The notes under the pieces: model-generated | Seen by the model: the letters and a program-made list of their open reading frames with translations, nothing else | Told to the model about the DNA's origin: nothing | Databases searched by the model: none | NCBI RefSeq assembly: GCF_002950945.1 | Contig: NZ_CP012673.1 | Location: 9,810,501 to 9,874,500 of the forward strand | Source: Sorangium cellulosum | GTDB lineage: Bacteria > Myxococcota_A > Polyangia > Polyangiales > Polyangiaceae | Length of the DNA: 64,000 nt | Reading direction: 5' to 3' | In this document: piece by piece, positions 44,235 to 53,361 of the stretch | Position numbering within the stretch: position 1 is the first letter of the stretch | Layout: the number at the start of each line of letters is the position of its first letter | Translations under genes and position numbers: made by a program

Positions 44235-46490
44235 ATGTCGCTGCCGACCTTGCCCCCCCGGCGCCGTCTCGCTCGGGGCCTCGCCGCGCTCGCGCTCGCG
44301 CTGTCCCCCGTCGCCTGCGGGGCCTCCGGCTCGCCGGGGGCGAAGGGGCCTCCCGGCGCCGCCGAGGGCCGGGTCGCGCCGGTCGACGTCCGCGACGCGG
44401 ACTTCTCCGCGAGCCTCTACACGATCGTGCGCGAAGGGACGCCGGGCGCGCAGCGCACAGGGCTGCTCGTCGGCGTGATCCGCAGGCAGCTCGCGCACGC
44501 CGCGGCGCGCTTCAACGCGGGTCAGCCCGACCGGGGCCTCGCGAGCGTGCTCGGCGCGCTCTACCTCGTCCGGCCCGGCGAGGGCCGCGCCGAGATGGTC
44601 GACGCCGTGGGCGAGCGCGCCCTCGCCGGCGCGATCGAGCGGCTGAGCCCCCGCGGGGACGAGGGGCGGGTGCGGGCGCTGATGGAGCTCCGCGCCGTCA
44701 CGCTGCCGAGCGGCAGCCGGGCGCGCGCCGAGATCGACGAGCACCTCGCCGCGCTCGACCGATGGATGAAGGACACGCGCACCGGCGGGCCGCTCGAGCA
44801 GCTCGGCATGGAGCAGCGCGCGTCGGTCTCGCGCGCCCTGATCGACAGCCGCCCCGAGTCGATCCAGCGCGCCGCCGCCGCGACCGCGGCCTGGATCGAT
44901 CGGGCGATCGAGTTCAACATCGAGTTCCGGCAAGGGGGCAATCGGCCGGAGCGCGACGAGGCGGTCGAGGCGGCGCGCGCGCTCGAGTCGGGCGGCGCGA
45001 GCATGGCCGCGCTGTTCCTTCGTTACGGGGACGCGAAGGGCGCGATCGAGCAGATCGACCGCACGAGCGCGCGCCGCGTCGTCCCGCCCGGCCTCTACGA
45101 GCGGGTCAAGGCGGCCGCGGCCGCCGACGACGCCGCGTCGTGGCAGGCGCTCGCCGCGGCCTTCGCCCACCACGAGGCGCAGGAGCGCGACGCCGAGACC
45201 GGGATCTCCCAGGACCTGCTGGACGGGGCGCTCTGGGGCACGGCGCTCGAGGCCTACCGCCGCGATCCGCTGAGCCAGGACAGCGCCACGTTGCTCTCCC
45301 AGGTGATGATCCGCTTCGGCATGTCCGAGGCGACGCCGCTCGTGGTCGGCGGCGCGCTCGGGGATCGGCCGAGCCCGGACGCGCTCGGGGCCGCGCTCGG
45401 GCTCGTGCTGAGCGCGCTCGCGGAGGAGGCGTCGACCGACGATTTCGACGCTGCCCGGCGCACCTACAACGCCGCGGGGCCGCTGCTCGTGCTCGCCGAT
45501 CGGGCGGCGCGCGGCGGCGGCGGCGTCGACCCGTCCGGAGCGCGCGTCCGCGCGCTCATGGCGTCGCTCGAGCTGCGCGCGGGCAACCTCGCGGCCGCGC
45601 TGCCGCTGCTGCGCGCGGCGACCGCGGCCGAGCCGACGGTCAACGGCCTCACGGTGCTCGCGATGGCCGAGCGGCAGGCGGGTGAGCCCCAGGCCGCGCT
45701 CGAGGACGTGCGGCGGGCGCTGGGCGCGCCGGACGCGCGCTCCGTGCCGCTCGAGATCATCCAGGCGCACCTGCTCGCCTTCGAGCTCCACCGCGACGCG
45801 GGCACGCCGGACCGGGCCAAGGAGTCGCTCGACGCGGCGCTGGCGGCCGCGCTCGACGCGCGCCAGCGCGCCCGGGATCCCGGCGCGAAGGCGCGCGTCG
45901 AGCGGATGCTCGCGCGGATCCTCGACGGCTACGGCGACACGAAGGGCGCGGGCCAGGCCTACGAGCGGGCGTTCGCCCTGGTGACGGCCGAGCCGCCGCA
46001 GCTCGGGGCGACGATGCTCGACGCGGTCGGGCGCGCGCTCGTCCGGCGCGACCTCCCCGCGGCGCGGCGGGCGCTGAAGCGCGCCCTCGAGGCGAACGTG
46101 GACGAGGACGACCTCGTGTACGGCGGGCTCTGGGTCTTGCTGCTGGAGCGGTCGCTGGGCGTCGCGACCGACGGCACCGCCGGACGTGCGCTCGAGACGG
46201 CCACGAACCGCGCGTCGTGGACGGGGAAGCTCGCCGCCTGGGCGAACGGCAGGATCAGCGACGCGGACCTCGTCAAGCTCGCCCAGAGCGTGGCGCAGCG
46301 GGTGGAAGCGCAATTTTACACCGCGATGGCGCGGAAGGTGGCCGGCGATCCCGGCGCGGACGAGCGGCTCCGGACGGTGTCGAAGAGCCCTGTGGTCGAT
46401 CTGCTCGAGGTGCACCTCGCGCGCGAGATGCTGACCACCGAGCTGCGCCCCCCGCTGCCCCCCCAACGTGAAGCTGCCCTGACGGTGTGA
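44235..46490 (+). CDS. Large TPR-like lipoprotein of unknown function
   Basis: The ATG at 44235 gives 751 residues. LALALSPVAC is a lipobox (Cys near 27). The mature protein is almost wholly helical, rich in Ala, Leu, Arg and Glu, with helix pairs like TPR or Sel1 solenoids (for example ALPLLRAATAAEPTVNGLTV). No catalytic motif was found. It is probably a periplasmic scaffold. It follows the PilZ gene on the same strand, but linkage is by proximity only. Confidence 0.8.
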   Translation: MSLPTLPPRRRLARGLAALALALSPVACGASGSPGAKGPPGAAEGRVAPVDVRDADFSASLYTIVREGTPGAQRTGLLVGVIRRQLAHAAARFNAGQPDRGLASVLGALYLVRPGEGRAEMVDAVGERALAGAIERLSPRGDEGRVRALMELRAVTLPSGSRARAEIDEHLAALDRWMKDTRTGGPLEQLGMEQRASVSRALIDSRPESIQRAAAATAAWIDRAIEFNIEFRQGGNRPERDEAVEAARALESGGASMAALFLRYGDAKGAIEQIDRTSARRVVPPGLYERVKAAAAADDAASWQALAAAFAHHEAQERDAETGISQDLLDGALWGTALEAYRRDPLSQDSATLLSQVMIRFGMSEATPLVVGGALGDRPSPDALGAALGLVLSALAEEASTDDFDAARRTYNAAGPLLVLADRAARGGGGVDPSGARVRALMASLELRAGNLAAALPLLRAATAAEPTVNGLTVLAMAERQAGEPQAALEDVRRALGAPDARSVPLEIIQAHLLAFELHRDAGTPDRAKESLDAALAAALDARQRARDPGAKARVERMLARILDGYGDTKGAGQAYERAFALVTAEPPQLGATMLDAVGRALVRRDLPAARRALKRALEANVDEDDLVYGGLWVLLLERSLGVATDGTAGRALETATNRASWTGKLAAWANGRISDADLVKLAQSVAQRVEAQFYTAMARKVAGDPGADERLRTVSKSPVVDLLEVHLAREMLTTELRPPLPPQREAALTV

Positions 46491-46641
46491 CGTCGCCGCG
46501 TGTGCCGGCCCGGCGCTGGCCGGGGTGGCGGGATGTAGGGGTGCAGGGTGCGCGCACCTCCATGGGGCATGCGGGGCGCAGGCGACGCGCCCCGATCAAA
46601 AAAGTTCCCAACGGCGAGCGCTCTTGCTCAATCATCGCGGA

Positions 46642-47205
46642 ATGCCCGATGACCGGAACGATCCGCTCGAGAAGCTCGCCGCCGCGCACCGGAGCCTGGA
46701 AGAGAACCTGAACGACATCGAGCGCGCCGCGCGCGGGCTCGGCGATCCGCGCGGGCGCGCCGCCGCGCTCGAGGGGCTCTCCGGCGTCATCGCGTACTTC
46801 GAGCGTTCGATGATCCGGCATCAGGAGGACGAGGAGCGCTCGCTGTTCCCGAGGCTGGCGGTGCTGGAGTCGCTCGCGCCGACCCTCGATCGGCTCCGGA
46901 AGGAGCACAAGGCGCACCAGCGCGCGCTCGACGAGCTGCGCGCCGCGATCGAGCGAGACGGCGGCGCCGGCGCGGCCGAGGAGGTCCCTCAGCTGGTCGA
47001 CCGCTTGCGCGCGGAGTACCAGCGCCACATCGCCTGCGAGGAGCAGGAGGTGTTCCCGGCCGCGCGCCGGTTCCTCCAGCCGTCCGCCGTGCATGCCATC
47101 ACGAACGAGATGGAGACCCGCCGGGGGCGCGGCGGGCAAGGCAACCCTGCCAAGGGCATCAGCGGCCGCCCCCATCGCCCAGGCGGCCTCCGCCGCGGCC
47201 CGTAG
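46642..47205 (+). CDS. Hemerythrin-domain protein
   Basis: The ATG at 46642 gives 187 residues (MPDDRNDPLEKLAAAHRSLE). The four-helix fold and iron ligands are visible: HRSLEENL (first His), RHQEDEERSLFPRL (His plus Glu), EHKAHQRALDEL (two His) and HIACEEQEVFP (His and Glu). This is a hemerythrin-HHE domain that binds a di-iron site and could sense O2 or NO or store iron. The tail is Gly/Arg-rich and disordered. Confidence 0.88.
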   Translation: MPDDRNDPLEKLAAAHRSLEENLNDIERAARGLGDPRGRAAALEGLSGVIAYFERSMIRHQEDEERSLFPRLAVLESLAPTLDRLRKEHKAHQRALDELRAAIERDGGAGAAEEVPQLVDRLRAEYQRHIACEEQEVFPAARRFLQPSAVHAITNEMETRRGRGGQGNPAKGISGRPHRPGGLRRGP

Positions 47206-47259
47206 CGGCGCCGCGCAACAGTCAGCCTAGAACACCGATCACGTTGAGGAACGAGAGAT

Positions 47260-47331
47260 GAACCGCCAAGGCGCCAAGGGCGCCAAGATATTTTCTTCTC
47301 CTTCTTGGCGTCCTTGGCGCCTTGGCGGTTC
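47260..47331. repeat. 29-bp stem inverted repeat of the CGCCAAGG type
   Basis: 47260-47288 pairs with 47303-47331 over 29 bp with one G-U wobble and a 14-nt T-rich loop. Each arm repeats a CGCCAAGG-like core. It separates two convergent genes and could end transcription in both directions. Palindromes with this GCCAAGG core recur in intergenic DNA of many unrelated bacteria, so it is likely a dispersed repeat family. Confidence 0.85.
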
Positions 47332-47373
47332 GAAAATCTGCTCGTTTCAGACGGGTTCAACCCGTTTGTCGCT

Positions 47374-48480
47374 CTAGAGCTGTTCGTCGCGCGCGCGACC
47401 GAGCGCCGCGCGCAGGTAGTTCTGCGCCCGCAGCGCGTGCGCGCCGTCGGGGTGCTCGTCCAGATGGCTGCGGAACGCCTCGGCCGACTGCACGAACTTC
47501 CCCAGCCGGTACAGGGAGACGCCGCGGGCGAGGTGCTTCGGGTAAGCAGGGTCGAGCGCGGCGAGCTCGTCGATCTTCTTGAGGCGATACTGCTCCTCGG
47601 CGCGCCGCGCCTCCGCCTCGCGGAACGCCGCCGCCCGCGAGCGCGGCCCCGGCGCGCCCACCGGCCCTTCATCGAGGGGCGACGCGGTCACCTCGCCGGG
47701 AGCCGCGAAGCCCTTTGCGCCGGCGCCGACGCCACGCGGGTGCGAGAGCAGGAAGCTGAACAGCGCCCGCTCCTCGTCGAGCGCTGGGCCAAAGGGGGCT
47801 CGCTGGATGCCGACGACGGCGCTCCAGCGCTTCTTGAAGAGCACGCCGAGGACCGTGGCATCCATGGAGACGCGGCGCGCCGCGCCGCCGCCGCGCCGCT
47901 TCGCCTTGCCCTCCTCCAGCCACACGTTCCGGCGGAGCAACCCGACGAAGTTGCCTCCGAGCTCGCGGAGCTCGTCGGTCTCTTCGCCGGTCGCCTCGAA
48001 GCGGCGCACCTCGCGAAGGAACGAGCTCAGCTGGTAAGCCCGCAGCCGGAGCACCGCTTCGTCTCCTTGACCGAGCGCCGGTCCCACCGCCTCGAGCACG
48101 CGCTTGCGCGCTGTGAGGAGCTCGGCCTCGGTGTGGTCTGCGTCGGCGTCCACGACCCCGAACGCGCGGAACGCCGAGCCGAGCTCGCGCACCTCGGCGT
48201 CGAGCCCGACCCGCTCGGCCTCGCGGGCGCGCGCGGCGTCCGCGTCCCTCGTGCGCGCGAGGGCGCGCGCGTCCGCGAGCGGCAGCGGCAGGTCGGCGGG
48301 CTCGACCGGGCGCGGCACCGCCAGGATCGCCGCGGAGGCCGCGATGAAGACGGCCACGAGCCCCGGCTCCCAGCCTTCGAAGTGCCTCTTCCATCCGCGG
48401 TGCGCTCCCGGAGCGTCGCGGGTGGACCAGGCCGAGCGCGGCTTCCCGCGCTTGACAGCGACGCTCTCGGCTCGCGACAT
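47374..48480 (-). CDS. Single-pass membrane protein with C-terminal TPR-like repeat
   Basis: A protein of 368 residues. A basic N-terminus is followed by one membrane helix, LVAVFIAASAAILAV (about 40-55). The outer part is helical, with a Gly/Pro-rich linker near 255-285 and a C-terminal TPR-like helix pair (YPKHLARGVSLYRLGKFVQS, AEAFRSHLDEHPDGAHALRA). No catalytic motif was found and no named family was recognised. It is divergent from the second PilZ gene, so a shared regulator is possible. Confidence 0.75.
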   Translation of the reverse strand: MSRAESVAVKRGKPRSAWSTRDAPGAHRGWKRHFEGWEPGLVAVFIAASAAILAVPRPVEPADLPLPLADARALARTRDADAARAREAERVGLDAEVRELGSAFRAFGVVDADADHTEAELLTARKRVLEAVGPALGQGDEAVLRLRAYQLSSFLREVRRFEATGEETDELRELGGNFVGLLRRNVWLEEGKAKRRGGGAARRVSMDATVLGVLFKKRWSAVVGIQRAPFGPALDEERALFSFLLSHPRGVGAGAKGFAAPGEVTASPLDEGPVGAPGPRSRAAAFREAEARRAEEQYRLKKIDELAALDPAYPKHLARGVSLYRLGKFVQSAEAFRSHLDEHPDGAHALRAQNYLRAALGRARDEQL

Positions 48481-48554
48481 TGATCGTCTCCTCCGCTCCC
48501 CAGAATAACCCGGCGCGCGGCGCTCCCACGCCGCGCACTACGCCAAGGACGACC

Positions 48555-48860
48555 GTGCGAGATCACCGCAAGCACCCGCGCAAGCCCATCGAGATCTCGA
48601 TCGCGTTCCGGCTCGGCGAGGGGCCCCGCATCGATGCGAGATGCCGCGACATCAGCCTGGGAGGGATGTTCATCGAGACGACCACCCCGGCCCCCTTCGG
48701 CGCCAGCGTGGAGGTCTTCCTGTCCCTGGAGGGCCTGAAGCAGCCCGCCGTGATCCCGTCGATCGTGCGATGGACCACACCCGAGGGGATGGGGGTGCAG
48801 TTCGGGGTGATGGGCGCGCGGGAGACCTACGCGCTCACGCAGCTCCTCAGCGAGCTCTGA
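48555..48860 (+). CDS. PilZ-domain protein, second copy
   Basis: The GTG at 48555 gives 101 residues (VRDHRKHPRKPIEISIAFRL). RKHPRKP resembles the RxxxR motif and RDISLGGMFIET is an exact DxSxGG motif, so c-di-GMP binding is likely. The length and strand order match the PilZ protein at 43772, and the two are probably paralogues. A TTG at 48480 would add 25 residues of non-conserved sequence. Confidence 0.85.
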   Translation: MRDHRKHPRKPIEISIAFRLGEGPRIDARCRDISLGGMFIETTTPAPFGASVEVFLSLEGLKQPAVIPSIVRWTTPEGMGVQFGVMGARETYALTQLLSEL

Positions 48861-48892
48861 CGGCGGGGATCGCCGCGCGGCGGCGGTCGCGC

Positions 48893-50188
48893 TCAGTCCT
48901 CGATGGTCAGCGGGATGTCGATCTGCTGCGGGCCGCCCGCGAAGCGCCCGCGGTAGAGCCCCTCGGCGCAGGCCTGCAGCGCAGGCCGGAGGGGCGGGTT
49001 GAAGCGCAGGCCGGCGACGCTGCCGTCGGCGCGCACGGAGACGCGCAGCGTCGAGACGACCGACCGGCGGACCGAGGAGGAGCCGCCGGCGGTCTCGCGC
49101 GCGAAACAGCTCGAGAGCGAAGCCTGCACGGAGGCCGGCGTGAGCGCGGGCGGGAGGGGCGACGCCGGCGGCTGCGGGGCAGGCGCCTCAGGGGCGGGCG
49201 CCGGCTCGGCGGGCAACGGCGGCGACGGCTCCGAGGCCGCGACGGGGGCGGGCGCAGCAGGCTCCACGGCGGCGTCGACGATCGCCGGCTGCGCGGGGCC
49301 TTCGCTCGGCGGACGCACCTCGGACACCTCGGCGGCCGCGCGGGGCGAAGGGGGCGGCGGAGCCGCGGCGGCGGTGGTGGCGCTCTCCGGCGGCGGGGGG
49401 CCCGGGAGACGGCGGGCTGCGCGGTCCCCGTCGAGCGAGAACGAGCCGCGCGACGGGCCGACGAGGAGGTGCTCCACGGCGCCGCCGCGGGGCGCGGCAG
49501 GGCCGACCGCGACCGTGCCATGCTCCACGTCGACCTCGACGTGATCGTCCAGGCGCGTGACGGTGAACAGGGTGCCGCGCACCGAGACGCGCGTGCCGCC
49601 CACCTCCACGGCGAACACGTCGACAGGCCTCTCCTCGGGCGCGCGCGGGACGACCTCGGCGCGCAGCGAGCCGCGCTCGAGCGCGAGCACGTGGCCGCGC
49701 CCCGCGCCGCCGACGGCGCGCACGACGGCGCGGCTCCCGGGCAGGAGCGTCCAGCGCAGGGCGCCGACGTCTACGAAGGAGACCTCGGACGCCGCCGCCT
49801 CGACGGAGTCGCCGGGCCGGAGGGCGCGATGGTCCAGATCTCCGCGCGCGCCGGCGCTCCCGGAGGCCGCGGGCATCTCCGCGAGATCGCGGGCGCGCGG
49901 CGCCGTCGAGGCCGTCTGGACGGGCGCGGCGGGGCGCCGCACCACGAGCACCAGGGCGAGCGCCAGGGCAACCGCGGCCGCCGCGACCAGCAGCACGCGC
50001 CCGAGCGAGGCGCGCCGTCCCCGTGCATCGCGCGGCGCCGCGCGATGCACGGGAGCGGGGCCCTCGCGCTCGATCCGCGCGAACAGCTCGCGCTCGATGG
50101 AGTCCCAGCAGGGCTCCGGTGTTTGCTCGGCGCGGAGCAGCCGCTCCATGTGCTCGCGAGCCCGATCGTACTGCTTTGCGCCGCTCAC
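48893..50188 (-). CDS. FecR-like regulator with AgmX-like C-terminal module
   Basis: GTG start overlapping the sigma gene stop by 4 bp (GTGA), so the pair is co-translated. 431 residues: a cytoplasmic N-terminus of about 60, a membrane helix (LVAAAAVALALALVLVV), a FecR domain with VGGTRVSVRGTLFTV, a long Pro/Ala linker, and a terminal module ending QIDIPLTIED with two Cys. The FecR domain of such proteins controls the partner ECF factor. The terminal module resembles that of the kinase at 13341. Confidence 0.85.
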   Translation of the reverse strand: MSGAKQYDRAREHMERLLRAEQTPEPCWDSIERELFARIEREGPAPVHRAAPRDARGRRASLGRVLLVAAAAVALALALVLVVRRPAAPVQTASTAPRARDLAEMPAASGSAGARGDLDHRALRPGDSVEAAASEVSFVDVGALRWTLLPGSRAVVRAVGGAGRGHVLALERGSLRAEVVPRAPEERPVDVFAVEVGGTRVSVRGTLFTVTRLDDHVEVDVEHGTVAVGPAAPRGGAVEHLLVGPSRGSFSLDGDRAARRLPGPPPPESATTAAAAPPPPSPRAAAEVSEVRPPSEGPAQPAIVDAAVEPAAPAPVAASEPSPPLPAEPAPAPEAPAPQPPASPLPPALTPASVQASLSSCFARETAGGSSSVRRSVVSTLRVSVRADGSVAGLRFNPPLRPALQACAEGLYRGRFAGGPQQIDIPLTIED

Positions 50189-50925
50189 ATGTCCTCCGCG
50201 TCCACTGCTGCCTGATCCGCCGCGGAAAACCCCTCCGCAGCGCCCCCCACCGACACCTGCTCGCGCGTCGCGCGCGGGCCGGCCGCGCCGTCCGCCTTGT
50301 CGTCGCCGCCCTGCGCCAGCTCGGCGGCGAGCTGGGCGAGCGCAGGCTCGCCGCGCATCATCTCCTCGATCTCGCGCCGCGCGTAGAACAACCGCGTCCG
50401 GACCGTCAGCACCGGCGCGCCGACGATCTCCGCGATCTCGGCCGGCGCGATCCCCTCGAGCTCGTGCAGGACGTACACGATCCGCTTCTTCTCGGGCAGG
50501 CGCGCGATCACCCTCCGGAAGGCGTCGATCCGGCGCGCGCGCGCGGCGTCCTCGTCCGGGAGCATGCCGCCGTCGACCTCGAGCTCGGCGCTCGGCTCGC
50601 CGGTGAACACGGGACGGCTGCGCGCCGCGCGCCGGACCATCAGCACGGCGTTCACCGTCACCCGGTGAAGCCATGTCGTAAATTTCGACTGTCCCTTGAA
50701 CTCGCCCAGGCTCCGATGCACCTGGATGAACACTTCCTGGATGACGTCCTCGGTGTCGGCGGTCGGTCCGAGCATCCTGAAGACGAGCCGCGCGACGTCG
50801 CGCCGGTACCTGCGGAAGATCTCTGCGAAGGCGGCCGGATCGCCGCTCTGGAAGCGGCGGATCAACGCGCCCACATCGTCGGGCTCGGTCACGGGCGCCA
50901 GCCTAGCCGCCCGCTCGGGCGTCAT
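50185..50925 (-). CDS. ECF sigma-70 family RNA polymerase sigma factor
   Basis: The ATG at 50925 gives 246 residues. Region 2 is FAEIFRRYRRDVARLVFRML to FTTWLHRVTVNAVL, with ADTEDVIQEVFIQVH as the -10 recognition helix area. Region 4 is RLPEKKRIVYVLHELEGIAP with EIVGAPVLTVRTRLFYARREI as the helix-turn-helix. No region 3, so it is an ECF. The overlapping FecR-like gene downstream is its likely anti-sigma factor. The C-terminal 40 residues extend past region 4. Confidence 0.9.
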   Translation of the reverse strand: MTPERAARLAPVTEPDDVGALIRRFQSGDPAAFAEIFRRYRRDVARLVFRMLGPTADTEDVIQEVFIQVHRSLGEFKGQSKFTTWLHRVTVNAVLMVRRAARSRPVFTGEPSAELEVDGGMLPDEDAARARRIDAFRRVIARLPEKKRIVYVLHELEGIAPAEIAEIVGAPVLTVRTRLFYARREIEEMMRGEPALAQLAAELAQGGDDKADGAAGPRATREQVSVGGAAEGFSAADQAAVDAEDM

Positions 50926-51487
50926 GGGGCTCGATGGCGACACGACCAGCGCGGGGCGACGGAAGGGATCGTCGCGATCGTCGCCTGCGCGCCCCGCGTC
51001 CCCCCGTCGCCCCAGGTGCACGCGAGCATCCTCTGCCCCCCGGACGAGCAGGTCGTCGCCAAGGTGGTCCGGCGCGCCCCAGCCCAGGAAGACGAACGAC
51101 CGCGAGAGGTGCGCCCAGACTGCGTCCGTCTCGACCGCCACGGTACCCACAGACGCCTTCGGTGCGACGTCCGGCCAGATCATTCAGCGCGGCGCGCGCA
51201 TCGTCGCCGTCGCGACGAGCCAATTTGCCCGGCGATCGCGTCCGGAGACGCACAAAACTTGGTCCTCGAGCCGTATCGGCGCGACCTTCAGCGCATGATT
51301 CTCATCGCCGTGTCGCTGACCGTGGCCCTCGTCGCTGCCGATCTGCTCGAGCTGAACTCCCGCCGCCGGGATCGCCTGTAGCGCGACCGGCTCGGTCCAG
51401 GAGGGCTTGGAGAGGCGGCCCGGCCTGAGGGGGCGTCGTCCTGAGGACAACGCGCCCTCAGGCCGGGCGTGCGGAAGGTCTGGAAGA
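50926..51487. other. Spacer with possible gene relic and a hairpin
   Basis: No intact gene is supported. On the reverse strand one frame is protein-like on both sides of an in-frame stop at 51184-51186 (VAPIRLEDQVLCVSG before, VWAHLSRSFVFLGWG after), which could be a decayed gene but may be a shadow. 51421-51435 and 51451-51465 form a 15-bp stem with one mismatch. A short + frame near 51297 is hydrophobic but unsupported. Confidence 0.4.
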
Positions 51488-51508
51488 CGTCCGGGCCGTC
51501 CCCGGACG
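51488..51508 (-). terminator. Hairpin after the 51512 gene
   Basis: CGTCCGGG, 5 nt, CCCGGACG: a perfect 8-bp stem starting 3 bp after the stop codon of the reverse-strand gene. There is no T-run, so termination is likely but not certain. Confidence 0.6.
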
Positions 51509-51511
51509 GCC

Positions 51512-51898
51512 CTACCCTGCGGCCTCGGCCCCCTCGGCCGCGGCGCCACCCTTCTTGGGCAGCTCGAAAAGCGCGGACAGCGTCACCTGCTCCTGCTTCT
51601 TCTGCTCCAGGATCCGGTTGACGGCGCGCAGGACGCGCGTCTTCGCGGGGCCGCTGATCGGCTTGCCCCGCAGCGCGGCGCTCAACGTGCGGTCGGTCAC
51701 CGGACGGCCGCTGCGCGGCTTCTTGGTGCCGGCGGCCTCCTTCTTCTTCGCAGCATCCTCGCTGCCACGCGCCAGCCGCTTGGTCAGGCGGATCGCCCGA
51801 TCCTCCGGCTGAAGCCGCTCGATCTTCACCGACGCCGCGATGATGCGGCGGGGGTCGATCTTCTTATCCTTCAAGAAATCTTCGATCTTGGTGCCCAT
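51512..51898 (-). CDS. Small basic protein of unknown function
   Basis: The ATG at 51898 gives 128 residues beginning MGTKIEDFLKDKKIDPRRII. It is rich in Lys and Arg (DRAIRLTKRLARGSEDAAKKK), with a second ordered-looking segment AKTRVLRAVNRILEQKKQEQ. It has no signal peptide or membrane helix. A nucleic-acid-binding role is possible from its charge. No named family was recognised; it looks like a lineage-specific protein. Confidence 0.65.
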   Translation of the reverse strand: MGTKIEDFLKDKKIDPRRIIAASVKIERLQPEDRAIRLTKRLARGSEDAAKKKEAAGTKKPRSGRPVTDRTLSAALRGKPISGPAKTRVLRAVNRILEQKKQEQVTLSALFELPKKGGAAAEGAEAAG

Positions 51899-51999
51899 CG
51901 TCGTCACTTGCCCCGAAAGGGCCGCGACCCTAACACGGGCCGCGCCGCTGTGCATCTGCGACGTTTACCCTTCGCGTCGCCCTGGGGTAGCTTGTCGCG

Positions 52000-52848
52000 G
52001 TGACCACGCTGCCCGAGCTCGACGAAGCCGCCCGTGTCATTCGCCATCACATCCCGGCGCGACCGAGCGTCGGCGTGGTGCTGGGGTCCGGGCTCGGGGG
52101 CTGGGCGGACGAGCTCGCCGACCTCGTGAAGCTGCCCTACGCGGACATCCCCGGGATGCCCCGGCCCGCCGTCGCGGGGCACGCCGGGATGTTGTGCGCC
52201 GGCCGCATCGGGGACGTGCAGGTCGCCTGCTTGCAAGGGCGCGCGCACCTCTACGAGGGGCACCCGCTGGCAAAGGCCGTCTTCGGCGTGCGCGTGCTAG
52301 CGCGGCTCGGCTGCCGCGCCGTGCTCCTGACCAACGCGGCCGGCGGCATCCACCACAACTTCGCCGCCGGCGACCTCATGCTGATCACGGACCACCTGAA
52401 CCTGATGGGCGTGAACCCGCTCGTCGGCCCCAACGACGAGGCGCTCGGCAAGCGCTTCCCCGACATGACCTACGCGCACGACCCGCGGTTGCTCGAGCTC
52501 GCGCGGGCGGCCGCGAACGACACGGGCGTCACCCTGCGCGAGGGCGTCTACGCCGCGCTGCTCGGACCGACCTACGAGACGCCCGCCGAGATCCGGATGC
52601 TGCGCACGCTCGGGGCGGATGCGGTCGGAATGAGCACGGTCCCGGAGATCATCGCGCTGAGGCACATGGGCGTCCCGGCCGCCGCCGTCTCCTGCATCAC
52701 GAACCTCGCCGCAGGGCTGACCCAGCGGGAGCTCGATCACGCGGAGGTCGAGGAGACCGCCAGGACGTCGCGCGCGCGGTTCTCGGCGCTGCTCTCGGCG
52801 TGGGTGCGCCGCGCGGGCGAAGGCGCCGCGGCCGGGAGCGCGTCGTGA
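52000..52848 (+). CDS. punA: Purine nucleoside phosphorylase
   Basis: GTG start; 282 residues. VGVVLGSGLGGWADEL is the phosphate-binding loop, VAGHAGMLCAGRIGD follows, QGRAHLYEGHPL is a conserved block, LLTNAAGGIHHNF the substrate region, and YAALLGPTYETPAEIRML plus VGMSTVPEIIALRHMG the purine-binding site. This is the trimeric PNP type, which splits guanosine and inosine with phosphate. It overlaps the cytidine deaminase gene by 4 bp, so both nucleoside salvage enzymes are made together. Confidence 0.95.
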   Translation: MTTLPELDEAARVIRHHIPARPSVGVVLGSGLGGWADELADLVKLPYADIPGMPRPAVAGHAGMLCAGRIGDVQVACLQGRAHLYEGHPLAKAVFGVRVLARLGCRAVLLTNAAGGIHHNFAAGDLMLITDHLNLMGVNPLVGPNDEALGKRFPDMTYAHDPRLLELARAAANDTGVTLREGVYAALLGPTYETPAEIRMLRTLGADAVGMSTVPEIIALRHMGVPAAAVSCITNLAAGLTQRELDHAEVEETARTSRARFSALLSAWVRRAGEGAAAGSAS

Positions 52849-53318
52849 GCGGCGCGGCGCAGGGGTCCGGCGAGGCGCCGGCCCCGCCGGCCGTCACCGG
52901 CGCGGCGCAGGAGATCGACTGGGCGGCGCTCGACCGGGCGGCGCTCGCCGTCCGCGAGCGGGCGCACGCGCCCTACTCGGCCTACGCCGTCGGCGCGGCG
53001 ATCCTCGTGCGCTCCGGCCGCGTGTTCGCCGGGTGCAACGTCGAGAACGCGTCCTACGGGCTCACCCTCTGCGCGGAGCGATCGGCCATCGCGCAGATGG
53101 TCGCGGCCGGCGAGCGCGATCCGATCGCCCTCACCGTCGCCACGATCGGGCCCCTGCTCGGCAGCCCGTGCGGGATGTGCCGGCAGACGCTCGCCGAGTT
53201 CGCCCGCGATCTTCCGATCCGCCTCATCGCGGCCGGGAGCGGGGACGTGCCGGCGCGGACCACCTCGCTGGCAGCGCTCCTGCCGGACGCCTTCGGGGCG
53301 GCAGCGCTCTCGCGCTGA
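52845..53318 (+). CDS. cdd: Cytidine deaminase
   Basis: A GTG overlapping the punA stop (GTGA) gives 157 residues. CNVENASYGLTLCAERSAI carries the Cys zinc ligand and the catalytic Glu of the CAE motif, and GSPCGMCRQTLAEF holds the two Cys zinc ligands. HAPYSAYAVGAAI is the start of the domain. The N-terminal 25 residues are Ala/Pro-rich and variable. It converts cytidine and deoxycytidine to uridine forms, completing a salvage pair with punA. Confidence 0.95.
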   Translation: MSGAAQGSGEAPAPPAVTGAAQEIDWAALDRAALAVRERAHAPYSAYAVGAAILVRSGRVFAGCNVENASYGLTLCAERSAIAQMVAAGERDPIALTVATIGPLLGSPCGMCRQTLAEFARDLPIRLIAAGSGDVPARTTSLAALLPDAFGAAALSR

Positions 53319-53361
53319 TCGCCCCTCGGCCCGACCGGAGCGCCGTCCAGCCAGCGCCGGC

